This document shows positions 9,431 to 18,501 of a stretch of DNA of 60,970 bases, piece after piece. The stretch's first letter is position 1. Every line of letters starts with the position of its first letter. The stretch is taken from the NCBI GenBank assembly GCA_903928115.1, contig CAIYPP010000060.1, positions 1-60,970 on the forward strand, in the 5' to 3' direction. The stretch comes from an uncultured Planctomycetota bacterium. Lineage in GTDB: Bacteria; Planctomycetota; UBA1135; GCA-002686595. The position numbers and the translations under genes were made by a program. Below the pieces are notes generated by a model. It had not been told where the DNA came from. It saw only the letters and a program-made list of their open reading frames with translations, and searched no databases.

Positions 9431-10297
9431 TCAGCCGCAGCGCGCAGCCAAGGCGGCCGCGCTCGTCTGGGTGTAGCCGAGCCGCGCGAGCCACTCCAGT
9501 CGCTCGCGACGCGTCAGGCTCTCCCCGAGATCCGCAGAGAGCCGCACGAGCAGATGCTCGCGATCCTTGGTAGGAACGTCGCGGACGATGGAGCCCCCAT
9601 CGAAGTTCGTGAACGCGATCGCGGGCAAGCGTGTGCGCGCGAGGCCCCGTTCCTTCAGCACCGACTGCTCCGACTGCAGGTTCACGATCTTGAGCGCGAC
9701 ACAGTCTTCGTCATCGCGCTGAATGAGCAAGTTGTCCGCGCCCGTCTCCGGCAGCCGAGTGCCGGAACGCCAGAGCTGCGTGCAGGCGAGTGCGAGGGAA
9801 TGAACCGCACGGCGACGCTCGGAGCGTTTCGACTGCGTCCGGAAGAACTCGCGGGCTGAGACGAAGCCCTCGAGTTCCCGCGTCATCACGAGAGACTCGA
9901 CGCCAAAACCGCGGCGGCGTTCCGCGAGCGCGACGAGTTGCGGCGCAGCGATGCCGTGAGCCTGCAGATGACAGATGAGGTTCCACGTGCGTGCGGCGAG
10001 GCTCGTGCTGCGCGGGTGCGTGAGGCGCGCGCCCAAGGACGCGAGAGGCGCTAAGGGGAACCTACGCAGGTGCAGCAGCCCGGTTCCCGACCCGCGCGGC
10101 TTTTCGTGCTGGATTCCGTCCTCGTCCGGCGTTCCGGGCAGGGGCACGATCCAGTGCGGGCCGCTGCGCCGAGCGCGCGAGGAGGTCACGGTGCGAGGAG
10201 GGCTCTCGAAGAGCTGCTCCAGCTCGGCCACGCCGAGCGACTCCAGCCCGACGACATCCGGGGCGAGCTTCAGAAAATCACGCGACGCCGCTTGCAC
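9431..10297 (-). CDS. Degenerate WaaP/Kdo-kinase-like (lipopolysaccharide kinase family) protein
   Basis: 288 residues with the look of the eukaryotic-like LPS core kinases: a Gly/Lys region after 'GTGLLHLRRFP', a helix with TWNLICHLQAHGIAAPQ, the hinge 'SLVMTRELEG' and a late 'ADNLLI' segment. In active members a catalytic Asp stands before the Asn of this segment and an Asp in the metal motif. Here the segments read ETGADNLLI and KIVNLQS, so at least the metal-binding Asp seems replaced. It may be a pseudokinase or a diverged sugar kinase of the outer membrane. The GTG start at 10297 follows TATCCT by six bases. Assignment is moderate. Confidence 0.6.
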   Translation of the reverse strand: MQAASRDFLKLAPDVVGLESLGVAELEQLFESPPRTVTSSRARRSGPHWIVPLPGTPDEDGIQHEKPRGSGTGLLHLRRFPLAPLASLGARLTHPRSTSLAARTWNLICHLQAHGIAAPQLVALAERRRGFGVESLVMTRELEGFVSAREFFRTQSKRSERRRAVHSLALACTQLWRSGTRLPETGADNLLIQRDDEDCVALKIVNLQSEQSVLKERGLARTRLPAIAFTNFDGGSIVRDVPTKDREHLLVRLSADLGESLTRRERLEWLARLGYTQTSAAALAARCG

Positions 10298-10303
10298 GCA
10301 CAG

Positions 10304-10364
10304 AGGATACGACGAGCGCGCCCCACTTTCCCAGCACGACAGGGACACACGGACGCCGTATCCT
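10304..10364. promoter_or_regulatory. Divergent pair of identical -10 boxes (WaaP-like gene and polA)
   Basis: TATCCT on the minus strand (10304-10309) lies six bases before the GTG of the leftward gene. TATCCT on the plus strand (10359-10364) lies seven bases before the ATG of polA. Both genes therefore appear leaderless. Confidence 0.55.
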
Positions 10365-10371
10365 CCGCTCC

Positions 10372-13077
10372 ATGCCGCGCATCTTCCTCCTCGATGGAAC
10401 CGCGCTCGCCTACCGAGCGCACTTCGCCATGCAGCGCTCGGGACTTACCACGCCCGAGGGCCAGCCCTGCGGTGCGACGTACGGCTTCTCGAACACCCTC
10501 CGCTCGATCCTCGCGAACGAGAATCCCGAGCGCATCGCCGTCGCCTTCGACCCCAAGGGCCCGACGTTTCGCCACAAGGACTTCGCCGACTACAAGGCGA
10601 CCCGCGAGAAGATCCCCGACGAGCTCGTGGCACAGCTCGACTGGCTGCGCGAGGTCGTTCGCGCCCATGGCATCCCGATCTTCGAGGTGCCGGGCTACGA
10701 GGCCGACGATGTGATCGGCACGCTCTCGCTGGAGGCGGAAAAGCGCGGCTGGGACGTGATGATCGTGTCCGGCGACAAGGACATGATGCAGCTCGTCAGT
10801 CCCAAGGTGACGCTCTACAACTGCTTCAAGAAGGAGAGCGGCGTGCTGCTCGAGAGCTTCGACGCCGTGAAGGAGAAGTTCGGCACCGACCCGGCGCACG
10901 TCGTCGACGTGCTCGCGATCATGGGCGACGCTTCGGACAACGTCCCCGGTGTGAAGGGCATCGGCGAGAAGGGTGCGATGAAGCTGATCGAGCAGTACGG
11001 CTCGGTCCAAGGCGTGCTCGATCACGTGCACGAGATCAAGGGCAAGCAGCGCGAGTACATCGAACGTGATCGCGAGCAGCTGCTCCTCTCGCTGGACCTC
11101 GTGACGATCCGTCGCGACGTGCCCCTCGACCCGGGTTTCGATGAGCTCCCCCACTACGAGCCGGATCCGGCCAAGGTCGCGGAGTTCTTCCGCAAGCTCG
11201 GCTTCTTGAGCCTGCTCAAGAAGGTCGAGCAGGGCGCTGCGGTGGCCCAGTCGCGCGACTACCGCTGCGTGCGCACCGAGGCCGACCTCGATGGGATGAT
11301 CGAGGCGCTCCGCACCGCGGGCGCGTTCGCGCTCGACAGCGAGACGACGAGCCTCTTTCCGCTCGAAGCCACGCTCGTCGGCCTGAGCTTCTCCTGCGCG
11401 GACGGTGCGGCGTGGTACGTGCCTTTCAACTTGGAGCCGTGCCTGTGCGGCGGGCGAGAGCAGCTCCTTGCGCGTCTCACGCCGCTCCTCACCGATCCCG
11501 CGCTCGTACGCATCGGCCAAAACCACAAGTACGACGCGCTCGTCCTGCGCACCGCGGGCCTCTGCATCCCGCCGATCGCGTTCGACACGATGGTGGCGTC
11601 CTTCACCGTGCACGGCACGACGCGCCGCCACAACCTCGACGACCTCGCGCTCACGTACTTCGGCATCAAGAAGATCCCGACGTCCGAGCTGATCGGGAAA
11701 GGCGCGAAGCAGATCACCATGGATCAGGTGGCGGTCGCCAAGGTGGCCGAGTACGCCTGCGAGGATGCCGACGTCACGTGGCAGCTCTATGGGCAGCTCA
11801 AGAAGGAGCTCGCGGACACGGGCAACGAGAAGCTCTTCTACGAGCTGGAGATGCCGCTGGTCACGGTGCTCGCCAACATGGAAGAGCGCGGGATCCGCAT
11901 CGACACCGCGCTGATCGAGGCCCTCGGACGCGAGCTCGATGTCGAGATCGAGCGCCATCAAGCGCGCTTCCGCGAGCTTGCCGGCGAAGACGTCAACATG
12001 AACAGCCCGAAGGCGCTCGGCGAGCTCCTGTTCGAGAAGCTCAAGATCCACGAGCAGGCGGGAGTGAAACGTCCCAAGCGCACCACGACCGGCTACTCGA
12101 CGGACTACGAGACGCTGTCGCAGTCCTATGAGGACGTCGAGATCGTGAAGCATCTCCTCGAGTACCGCGAGGTGCAGAAGCTGAAGAGCACCTACGTCGA
12201 GGCGCTGCCGCGTTATGTGAATGCGCGCACCCAACGCGTGCACTGCTCGTTCAGTCAAGTGAGCGCCGCCACGGGCCGACTCGCGTCGAGCGAACCCAAT
12301 CTGCAGAACATCCCCGTGCGCACCGAACGCGGCCAACGCCTGCGCGCGGCGTTCATCGCACGCGAGCCGGACGAGCGCGGTCGTTGGAAGCTCCTGACTG
12401 CGGACTACAGTCAAGTCGAGCTGCGCATCATGGCTCACCTCGCCGGCGACGAGCGCATGAAGCAGGCCTTCGCCGAGGGCAAGGACATCCACGCCTCGAC
12501 GGCGAGCGTGATCTTCGACATCGCCGAGCCGCTCGTGACACGCGAGATGCGTAGCCGTGCGAAGGCCGTGAACTTCGGGCTGCTCTACGGCATGGGACCG
12601 GGCCGTCTAGCGCGCGAGACGGGCCTGAGCGTGGTCGAGGCCAAGCACTTCATCGAGCGCTACTTCAGCTCGTTCCCCAAGGTGCGCGGCTGGCGCGACA
12701 GCGTCATCGCCTCTGCGCGCGCGAACGGGTACGTCGAGACGCTCTTCGGACGCCGTCGCGCGATCCCGGACATCAACGCCGACGAGCAGCGACTCCGCGT
12801 GTTCGCTGAAAACGCCGCGGTCAACACGCCGGTGCAAGGCTCTGCGGCCGACATCATCAAGAAGGCGATGATCGACCTCGAGAGCGCACTCGAGCATTCC
12901 TCGCTCGCCGCACGGATGCTGCTCCAAGTGCACGACGAGCTCGTGCTCGAGTGCCCCGAGTCCGAGCTCGCCGCCGCGACCGACATCGTCCGCCGCTGCA
13001 TGGAGGGCGCGGTGACGCTCTCCGTTCCGCTCGCGGTCGACATCGGCCACGGCGACTCGTGGCTCGAGGCCCACTGA
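10372..13077 (+). CDS. polA: DNA polymerase I
   Basis: 901 residues with all three domains of PolA. The 5'-3' nuclease is residues 1 to about 290 (YRAHFAM, GYEADDVIGTL, SGDKDMMQL, GDASDNVPGVKGIG). The 3'-5' proofreading domain is about 300-500 and keeps its catalytic acids (LDSETTS, NHKYDAL, YACEDADVT). The polymerase has motif A DYSQVELR, motif B RAKAVNFGLLYG and motif C QVHDELVLE. It fills gaps in repair and removes Okazaki primers. The motif B position after K is F, the form that excludes dideoxynucleotides in known enzymes. Start ATG follows TATCCT by seven bases. Confidence 0.97.
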   Translation: MPRIFLLDGTALAYRAHFAMQRSGLTTPEGQPCGATYGFSNTLRSILANENPERIAVAFDPKGPTFRHKDFADYKATREKIPDELVAQLDWLREVVRAHGIPIFEVPGYEADDVIGTLSLEAEKRGWDVMIVSGDKDMMQLVSPKVTLYNCFKKESGVLLESFDAVKEKFGTDPAHVVDVLAIMGDASDNVPGVKGIGEKGAMKLIEQYGSVQGVLDHVHEIKGKQREYIERDREQLLLSLDLVTIRRDVPLDPGFDELPHYEPDPAKVAEFFRKLGFLSLLKKVEQGAAVAQSRDYRCVRTEADLDGMIEALRTAGAFALDSETTSLFPLEATLVGLSFSCADGAAWYVPFNLEPCLCGGREQLLARLTPLLTDPALVRIGQNHKYDALVLRTAGLCIPPIAFDTMVASFTVHGTTRRHNLDDLALTYFGIKKIPTSELIGKGAKQITMDQVAVAKVAEYACEDADVTWQLYGQLKKELADTGNEKLFYELEMPLVTVLANMEERGIRIDTALIEALGRELDVEIERHQARFRELAGEDVNMNSPKALGELLFEKLKIHEQAGVKRPKRTTTGYSTDYETLSQSYEDVEIVKHLLEYREVQKLKSTYVEALPRYVNARTQRVHCSFSQVSAATGRLASSEPNLQNIPVRTERGQRLRAAFIAREPDERGRWKLLTADYSQVELRIMAHLAGDERMKQAFAEGKDIHASTASVIFDIAEPLVTREMRSRAKAVNFGLLYGMGPGRLARETGLSVVEAKHFIERYFSSFPKVRGWRDSVIASARANGYVETLFGRRRAIPDINADEQRLRVFAENAAVNTPVQGSAADIIKKAMIDLESALEHSSLAARMLLQVHDELVLECPESELAAATDIVRRCMEGAVTLSVPLAVDIGHGDSWLEAH

Positions 13078-13084
13078 GACGCGC

Positions 13085-13678
13085 TCAGACGCCGAATCCG
13101 ACGAACAGGCACACTTGCGACATATCGACGTCGAACGATCCCCCGAACATGTCGACGTCCGTCCCGCCGATGTAGCGGCCGTCGAGGCCGAGGATGAAGC
13201 TCTCGGCGTCATAGGCCACGCCTGCGTGCGCGTAGAAGCCGAACGAGACGTCTTCGTCGCTGATCGACGTGAAGCCCTGACTCGCCTCCGCGGAGGCTGT
13301 CACCAGCGCGACGCCGAGACCGAAGTACGGCTGCAGCGGCGACTGCGGGAAGAACGTGTGGTGGTAGCCGCCGTAGAGATCTCCCGTGACGATCGACAGA
13401 TCCACGTCATCGACCGTCGCCGTATCCACGCCGAGGCGGAACCCAAATTCGTACCCGAGCCACGACTCGGGTGCCTGCCGCGCATACTCCACGCCCAGCA
13501 CGATGGGCTGATCGGTGGGTTCCCATGTGTCCTCGTCGAGCTGCCCAGCGCCGAGCAGGAGGCGCAACTCCCCCTGCTCGATCGCGGAGGGTGCTTGGAC
13601 GGACGAAACGAAAGTCGGGACGCTCGCGCACGATGCGAGGACGAGCGAGAGAACGCTCGAGGTGCGGACGAACTGCAT
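13085..13678 (-). CDS. Outer-membrane beta-barrel-like lipoprotein
   Basis: 197 residues with a signal peptide and lipobox (SLVLASC), then a Gly- and aromatic-rich sequence of alternating strands (GYEFGFRLGV, GDLYGGYHHTF, PYFGLGVALV, FYAHAGVAYD, GLDGRYIGG) ending in the hydrophobic-aromatic 'CLFVGFGV'. This is the pattern of small eight-stranded OmpA/OmpX-like barrels. The function is unknown. The ATG at 13678 is preceded by a strong Shine-Dalgarno AGGAGGT five bases away, in contrast to the leaderless neighbours. Convergent with polA with a 7-base gap. Confidence 0.75.
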   Translation of the reverse strand: MQFVRTSSVLSLVLASCASVPTFVSSVQAPSAIEQGELRLLLGAGQLDEDTWEPTDQPIVLGVEYARQAPESWLGYEFGFRLGVDTATVDDVDLSIVTGDLYGGYHHTFFPQSPLQPYFGLGVALVTASAEASQGFTSISDEDVSFGFYAHAGVAYDAESFILGLDGRYIGGTDVDMFGGSFDVDMSQVCLFVGFGV

Positions 13679-13753
13679 GACAAACCTCCTTGTCATTCGT
13701 CCTAGGCCGCAGGGCGCGGCTTCTTCGCTGCGCCAAACGGCGCAGAGGCCCGG

Positions 13754-14413
13754 CTACCCCTGCGAAACGCCCTGCATTCCGAGTGCGCTCATCAGCTGAT
13801 CGAGGTTGCGCTTGAGCCCGGCGACTTCGTTCTCCAGCGCGAGCACGCGCGCCTCGACGTCGAGCCGCGGCGCGGCGATCGGCTTCGATGAGACCGGAGC
13901 AGCCGCGTCGAGCGGGTGAGCTTCCGGGCACAGGAGCTGAACGTAGCGCTCCGCGCGTTCGCCCGGCAGCGGGTCGATGCGCTTCACGTACCCCTTCTCG
14001 CGCAGACGCGCGATCCGCTCCTGCAAGAGTTCCGCGGTCAGGTTCGGCGTCATGCGCTCGACGCGCGCGCGCAGCTCCCCCGGCTGTTGCGGACCGCGCA
14101 TGAGCAGCTCGGCGAGAATCGCCGCGTGCGCGTCGTCGAGCCCGAGCGCTTCCTGCGCGCCGTGCTTGTACTTGTCGACACGCGAACCCGCCGCGATCGA
14201 GCGGTGCGCGAGGTGCTTCGCGAGAAGCCCTTGGAACGCGATATGCACTTCAGCCTCGCTGTACTCGACGACCGGCCAGCGGTTGTTCTTCTGGTTCGCG
14301 CCCGTCGTCGCGGCGTGCAGCGAAAGCGGATACTGGTCGGGAACGGTCAGCGCCTTCTCGATCAGGACGCCGAGAACGCGGGCCTCGTAGGGGTTGAGGT
14401 GCGGGGTGGTCAT
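13754..14413 (-). CDS. yceH: YceH-family (DUF480) winged-helix protein
   Basis: 219 residues. Two tandem winged-helix domains, as known for this family (LNPYEARVLGVLIEKALT...YPLSLHAATTGANQKNNR, then 'AHAAILAELLMRGPQQPGELRARV...'), followed by a C-terminal helix that looks coiled coil (VEARVLALENEVAGLKRNLDQLMSAL). The biochemical role of YceH is not settled; a DNA-binding or regulatory role is inferred. It starts 34 bases after the upstream membrane protein gene and is probably co-transcribed. Confidence 0.88.
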   Translation of the reverse strand: MTTPHLNPYEARVLGVLIEKALTVPDQYPLSLHAATTGANQKNNRWPVVEYSEAEVHIAFQGLLAKHLAHRSIAAGSRVDKYKHGAQEALGLDDAHAAILAELLMRGPQQPGELRARVERMTPNLTAELLQERIARLREKGYVKRIDPLPGERAERYVQLLCPEAHPLDAAAPVSSKPIAAPRLDVEARVLALENEVAGLKRNLDQLMSALGMQGVSQG

Positions 14414-14446
14414 GGGTGGCTCTTCGGCGTGGGTGGGGCCCGACGT

Positions 14447-15937
14447 TTAGCGCGGGAGACCCTCGGGCTGCTTGCTGAGCAGGAGGACGAGGATCTCGTC
14501 CTGCTCCGGGGACTGGGGCTGGGCCTCGTTCTTGACCTCGACCCGCAGCTTGAGCCCCGGGTGGACGAGGGCGGAGTAGGCCTCGAGGCTGTATTCGCGG
14601 AAGATGAGCGGCCGCTTCGTGTCTTCGCCGTGGCGGCGGGCACTGCCCGGAGGCGGAGCGGCCGCGAGCTCGGCCGTGGAGCCCGGCTCCAAGCTCGTGA
14701 CGACATCGTCGAAGTGCAGCACGAACTTGTCGGCGGCGACGCTCTGCGCGCCGAGCTCGTCCCAGCGAGGCTGGGAATCGCTCACCCAGCCTTGCAGCAC
14801 GAGCAAGATCAGCGTCGCGCCGAAAACGCGGAAGCTCCCGCCTCCGCCGGGCAGTCGGCGCACGGAGAGCGCGAGCGCGAGGAAGATCGCCAGCGGCGCC
14901 GCGAGCGGCAGGGCGTACCACGCCCGATACACGCCCGAGCCGGCCGTCAACGCAACGAGAACGGCGCCCCACACGGCGAGCGCGCAGGCCGCTGCGCGCG
15001 GAGAGATCGCAGCGGCCTCGGCGACGCTGCCCGGCTGCACGCGCCAAAGGCCGACGCAGAGGATCACGAAGAGCACCAGCCCCAACGCCACCGCGAACTC
15101 GCCCTCAGGAATCCAGCTCGGCGGCAGAGGCGCGAGCAAGAGCTCCGAATAGCGCAACCCCGCGTCGGCGATGTCGCCGCCCGCCGGAATGCCGGCCTTC
15201 GCTCCCCCACCGATGCCGTCCACCACCGCGGAGCGCGCTGCGAGGAAGAGCCCCACGAGCGCGAGCGGAATCCACGCAGAGCGCAGGCCCGCGACGGCGC
15301 GAGACGCCCGCGAGCCTTGCGCGCAAAGCGCGACGAAGCTGAACACGAGCAGCGGAGCGAGTGCGCCGGTCTCCTTGGAAGCTACGGCGGCGAGTGCCGC
15401 GAGTGCGGCTCCGATGCTGCGTTGCCCCGGCTTTCCGAGCGCGAGGACGAGCGCGAGCAGCGTGAACGCGAGCGCCATCGAGTCAGCGCGGCGCGGCGGA
15501 AGTGCGAGCACCTCGAAGTGCACCGGGTGCAGGAGGAACACGAGGCCTGCGAACCAAGCCCAGCTCTTGCGCGGCTCGCCGAGCAGCATGCGAGCCAAGA
15601 CCACGACGAGCGTCGCGTTCAGCACCGTGAACGCAAAGTCCGTCACGTGGTAGCCGAGCGGCTCGAGGCCCCACAGCGCGTAGTCGAGCCCAAACGAGAG
15701 GTGCACGAGCGGCCGCCAGTAGTGACCGCCGGGGAAGCGGCCGCCCATCAGCTCGGACGAGAGCGAGCGGCCGAGCTCGTCGGCGCTCGCGAAGCGTCCG
15801 GCGTCGATCAGCGGATAGGTGTCCCATGCAAACAGGCCGAGGTCGAACACGCTGCCCCACGCGAGGAACGCCAAGGCGAGCGCCGCGAAGAACGTCCCCA
15901 GATTCAGCCGCGCCACGAGCCCCGCGCTATTGGGCAT
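14447..15937 (-). CDS. Polytopic membrane protein, GT-C/PMT-like glycosyltransferase, copy B
   Basis: 496 residues with about ten hydrophobic helices and a short soluble C-terminal tail. A long first loop carries WDTYPLIDAG and HYWRPLVHLSFGLDYALWG. An acidic residue in the first loop is the mark of GT-C transferases that use polyprenyl-phosphate sugars; WD in the loop could be that residue, but the acceptor and donor are unknown. A paralogue lies at 18502-19917 with the same loop motif. The start overlaps the upstream phosphatase gene by 11 bases, so translation is coupled. Probable role: glycosylation of surface molecules (inference). Confidence 0.75.
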   Translation of the reverse strand: MPNSAGLVARLNLGTFFAALALAFLAWGSVFDLGLFAWDTYPLIDAGRFASADELGRSLSSELMGGRFPGGHYWRPLVHLSFGLDYALWGLEPLGYHVTDFAFTVLNATLVVVLARMLLGEPRKSWAWFAGLVFLLHPVHFEVLALPPRRADSMALAFTLLALVLALGKPGQRSIGAALAALAAVASKETGALAPLLVFSFVALCAQGSRASRAVAGLRSAWIPLALVGLFLAARSAVVDGIGGGAKAGIPAGGDIADAGLRYSELLLAPLPPSWIPEGEFAVALGLVLFVILCVGLWRVQPGSVAEAAAISPRAAACALAVWGAVLVALTAGSGVYRAWYALPLAAPLAIFLALALSVRRLPGGGGSFRVFGATLILLVLQGWVSDSQPRWDELGAQSVAADKFVLHFDDVVTSLEPGSTAELAAAPPPGSARRHGEDTKRPLIFREYSLEAYSALVHPGLKLRVEVKNEAQPQSPEQDEILVLLLSKQPEGLPR

Positions 15938-17567
15938 ATCCCGTCTCCTTCAAGCGACTCTTGACCTCTTCCATGTCGACGTCGCGGTAGTCCGCCGGCG
16001 ACGGCCGATAGCCGCGCCGCGCCGCGGGGTCCTCCGACTCCTTGGGGCGCGCGACGGTGACCGTCCGCGCGAACGACTCGGCGCGCACCGCCCCACTCAT
16101 CTCCGCATACACCGGCAAGTCGAGCAGCGCGAGCACCGTCGGCGCGAGGTCGAAGATCGACACGCTGCCGCGCTCGGGCTGACGCAGGAAGCTCGGACCG
16201 GCTGCGATCCAGATCCCCTCGAGGTGGTGGTCGGGATACGGACGCGCGTGCTCACCGTAGGGAACACGCGCGGGCTCCGAGCGAGCTGCGATCGTCGGAT
16301 CGAGCTCGAAGATGAGGTCGGGAACGATCGAGGAATACGGGCCGGGGTAGAGCTGCGCGCCGCGGTACACGCGGCGCACGATCGGCTCCGCGCGACCGGG
16401 CGCGCGCCAGTCGAGCAGCGCGCGTTCGATGCGCGCGAGCGTCGTGTCGACTTCGTCTGCCGCGACCGCTCCGAGCGGCTCGCGCCCCTTCACGTTGAGC
16501 CGAATCCCGCCGTAGTTTGCCTCGCACACACCGCCAAACGCGAGCGTGCGCTCCATGTCGAGCATCGATACAAGCGCGGCATGCTCCGTCGCGCGCCGCT
16601 CGGCGAGGTTCTCGGACTCGCGCGGCAACTGCACGCTGCGCTCGCTCGGCGCGGCGAAGCCTTGCTCGATCAGCCACGGCTGAATGAAGAAGCTGCGCTG
16701 GTAAGGGAAAAAGCCATGATCGCTCATCAGGATCACGTCGACGTCGTTACCGACCGTCGCGAGCAAGCGTCCGAGCGTCGCGTCGAGCAGCTCGTAGTGC
16801 GGCGCGACGGGTCCGTCGAGGCGCGCGTCGTAGTTGCGATGGCACCACACGTCGAGGTCCTTGAAGACCACCATCGCGAGGCTCCAGTTTTCCTCGCGCA
16901 GCATCTCGTGCAGCACCCGCTCCTTGATTTCGAGCTGCTGCTTCACGCGCTCGAAGGTGACCTCCTGCTTCTCGCGCCACGCACCGAGATCGGGCACGAA
17001 GCCGCGCGCGCGCAGCTGCTGCGTGAGCGCCTTGGGATACGCGTAGTCCGCGTCGAACGGCGAGAGCATGCAGCCGACCATCACGCCGTCGACCTTCTCC
17101 GGCGGGAATGTCACCGGCACGCCGAACGTGAGCGAACGCAGCCCGTGCCAGCCGAGGATGCGCCACAAGGGCGCGGCCTTGTTCGAGCGCGCGCTGATGA
17201 GCTGCACGTCGTAGCTCGCCTCGACGGGCTCGAAGAACGAGTAGACGCCGTTCTCTCCGGGTCCCTTGCCGGTGACGGCGCCGACCCACGCCGCCGACGA
17301 GATCGGCACCTTGGTCGACTCGAGCCGCGCGCTCGAGCCGCGCTCGAGCAGCTTGCGCACGTTCGGCAGCCGCCCCTCGGCGAGCAGCGGGTCGATCATC
17401 GCGAAGGTCGCGCCATCCCAGCCGATCACGAGCACGCGGCGCGCGGGCTTGCCGCGGCCCGGCGTGAAGAAGTAGCCCACGGTCGCGACCAGCGCGAAGA
17501 TGAGCACGACGAGCAAGAGCGCCCGTGTGTTGCCCCGCCGCGAGCGGACTCCCACCGTTCGGATCAT
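15927..17567 (-). CDS. Membrane-anchored alkaline-phosphatase-superfamily phosphodiesterase/pyrophosphatase-like enzyme
   Basis: 546 residues. An N-terminal membrane anchor (ALLLVVLIFALVATVGYFF) is followed by a type I phosphodiesterase/nucleotide pyrophosphatase fold: VLVIGWDGATFAMIDPLL supplies the first metal Asp and the Thr nucleophile. Family marks AAWVGAVTGKGPGENGVYSFF and the metal site ILMSDHGF are present; a His-rich segment (PYGEHARPYPDHHLEG) and a final SIFDLAPTVLALL complete the core. The catalytic domain should face the periplasm. The substrate is unknown; phosphoglycerol or phosphoethanolamine transfer on glycans is possible given the neighbours. The ATG at 17567 is preferred to the one at 17585 because TAGCAT lies seven bases before it. 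Confidence 0.85.
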   Translation of the reverse strand: MIRTVGVRSRRGNTRALLLVVLIFALVATVGYFFTPGRGKPARRVLVIGWDGATFAMIDPLLAEGRLPNVRKLLERGSSARLESTKVPISSAAWVGAVTGKGPGENGVYSFFEPVEASYDVQLISARSNKAAPLWRILGWHGLRSLTFGVPVTFPPEKVDGVMVGCMLSPFDADYAYPKALTQQLRARGFVPDLGAWREKQEVTFERVKQQLEIKERVLHEMLREENWSLAMVVFKDLDVWCHRNYDARLDGPVAPHYELLDATLGRLLATVGNDVDVILMSDHGFFPYQRSFFIQPWLIEQGFAAPSERSVQLPRESENLAERRATEHAALVSMLDMERTLAFGGVCEANYGGIRLNVKGREPLGAVAADEVDTTLARIERALLDWRAPGRAEPIVRRVYRGAQLYPGPYSSIVPDLIFELDPTIAARSEPARVPYGEHARPYPDHHLEGIWIAAGPSFLRQPERGSVSIFDLAPTVLALLDLPVYAEMSGAVRAESFARTVTVARPKESEDPAARRGYRPSPADYRDVDMEEVKSRLKETGYAQ

Positions 17568-17574
17568 CGCGCCG

Positions 17575-17580
17575 ATGCTA
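17575..17580 (-). promoter_or_regulatory. -10-like box of the phosphodiesterase gene (leaderless start)
   Basis: TAGCAT, seven bases (CGGCGCG), then ATG. It sits in a 64-base gap behind the SUMF1-domain gene. Confidence 0.45.
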
Positions 17581-17631
17581 GCCATCGCTTCGCCGCGGAT
17601 TCCACAGCGAGCACGGCCGAATACCGCTCCC

Positions 17632-18459
17632 TCAGAGCGAGCGTGCGGCACGGAACGCGTAGTAGCCGTTGCGCTCTTGGGGCTCGATCTTGTAGCGGGC
17701 CGACGAGCGGCAGTCGCGTGCCGGAATGATCCACGACCCGCCGCGCACGACGCGTCGATCTCCGTAGCTGGGGCCGACCGGATCGACGCCCGCGCCGGGC
17801 TTCGCGTACGTGTCCGCCGCATAGAAGTCCGCGCACCACTCCCACACGTTGCCGTGCATGTCGTAGAGCCCCCACGCGTTGGGGAGCTTCTGTCCGACCG
17901 GATGCGCGCGGCAGCCCCACCCGCCGGAGTTGAAGGCCTTGTTGAAGTCCCACGCCGTGTCCGGCGGAAGCGGCGCGTCGCCGCTGTTGGCGAAGAACCA
18001 ACCGTGCGCGTCGAGCGCGAGCACATCGTCGCCGAAGCTGAACGACGTCGTCGTCCCGGCGCGGCACGCGTACTCCCACTCGGCTTCCGTGGGCAGCCGC
18101 CACGTGCGCCCCGTGAGCGCGCTGGCGCGCTTGCAGAACGCTTCGGCGTCGGTCCAGCTGACGTGCGTCACCGGGCAGTCCGCGCAGCGCGTGCGCGCCG
18201 ACGGATTGGAGCCCATCACCGCCTCCCACTGCGCCTGCGTGAGCTCGAACTTGCCGAGCTCGAAGGCACGCGTGATCCGGACGCGGTGCGACGGGCGCTC
18301 GTCCGGCTCGCCGAACTCGCTGCCCATCGTGAACTCGCCGGCCTCGATCCGCACGAACGCGACGGTGTCGAGCGCGCGTCGCGCGGCGACGTCCCGCTCG
18401 TCGACACAACCGAGGCCGAAGAACGCGAGGAGCGCGAGCGGAAGGACACGGCGAATCAC
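17632..18459 (-). CDS. SUMF1/FGE-domain lipoprotein (formylglycine-generating-enzyme-like fold)
   Basis: 275 residues. Signal peptide with lipobox (LLAFFGLGC), then a full sulfatase-modifying-factor domain: GEFTMGSEFGEPDERP, HRVRITRAFELGKFELTQAQWEAVMG, PVTHVSWTDAEAFC, RLPTEAEWEYACRAGT, WGLYDMHGNVWEWC, RVVRGGSW and a final YYAFRAARSL. In true FGE two active-site Cys follow the GGSW segment; here only one (ARDCRSSAR) is seen, so it is probably not a formylglycine generator. The GTG at 18459 is chosen because TACCTT lies nine bases before it and it gives a compact signal peptide. Confidence 0.85.
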   Translation of the reverse strand: MIRRVLPLALLAFFGLGCVDERDVAARRALDTVAFVRIEAGEFTMGSEFGEPDERPSHRVRITRAFELGKFELTQAQWEAVMGSNPSARTRCADCPVTHVSWTDAEAFCKRASALTGRTWRLPTEAEWEYACRAGTTTSFSFGDDVLALDAHGWFFANSGDAPLPPDTAWDFNKAFNSGGWGCRAHPVGQKLPNAWGLYDMHGNVWEWCADFYAADTYAKPGAGVDPVGPSYGDRRVVRGGSWIIPARDCRSSARYKIEPQERNGYYAFRAARSL

Positions 18460-18468
18460 GGTGCGGCG

Positions 18469-18474
18469 AAGGTA
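18469..18474 (-). promoter_or_regulatory. -10-like box of the SUMF1 lipoprotein gene (leaderless start)
   Basis: TACCTT, nine bases, then GTG. Confidence 0.45.
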
Positions 18475-18501
18475 GCGCGAGCGCACGACGCGCGGAAGCG
18501 C

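Noticed and set aside
10270..12492. 740-residue minus-strand frame
   Set aside because: Shadow of polA; low-complexity composition and no family.
17568..18026. N-terminal extension of the phosphodiesterase gene
   Set aside because: Low-complexity Arg/Thr/Ser sequence antisense-frame to the SUMF1 gene; the membrane anchor gives a natural start at 17567.
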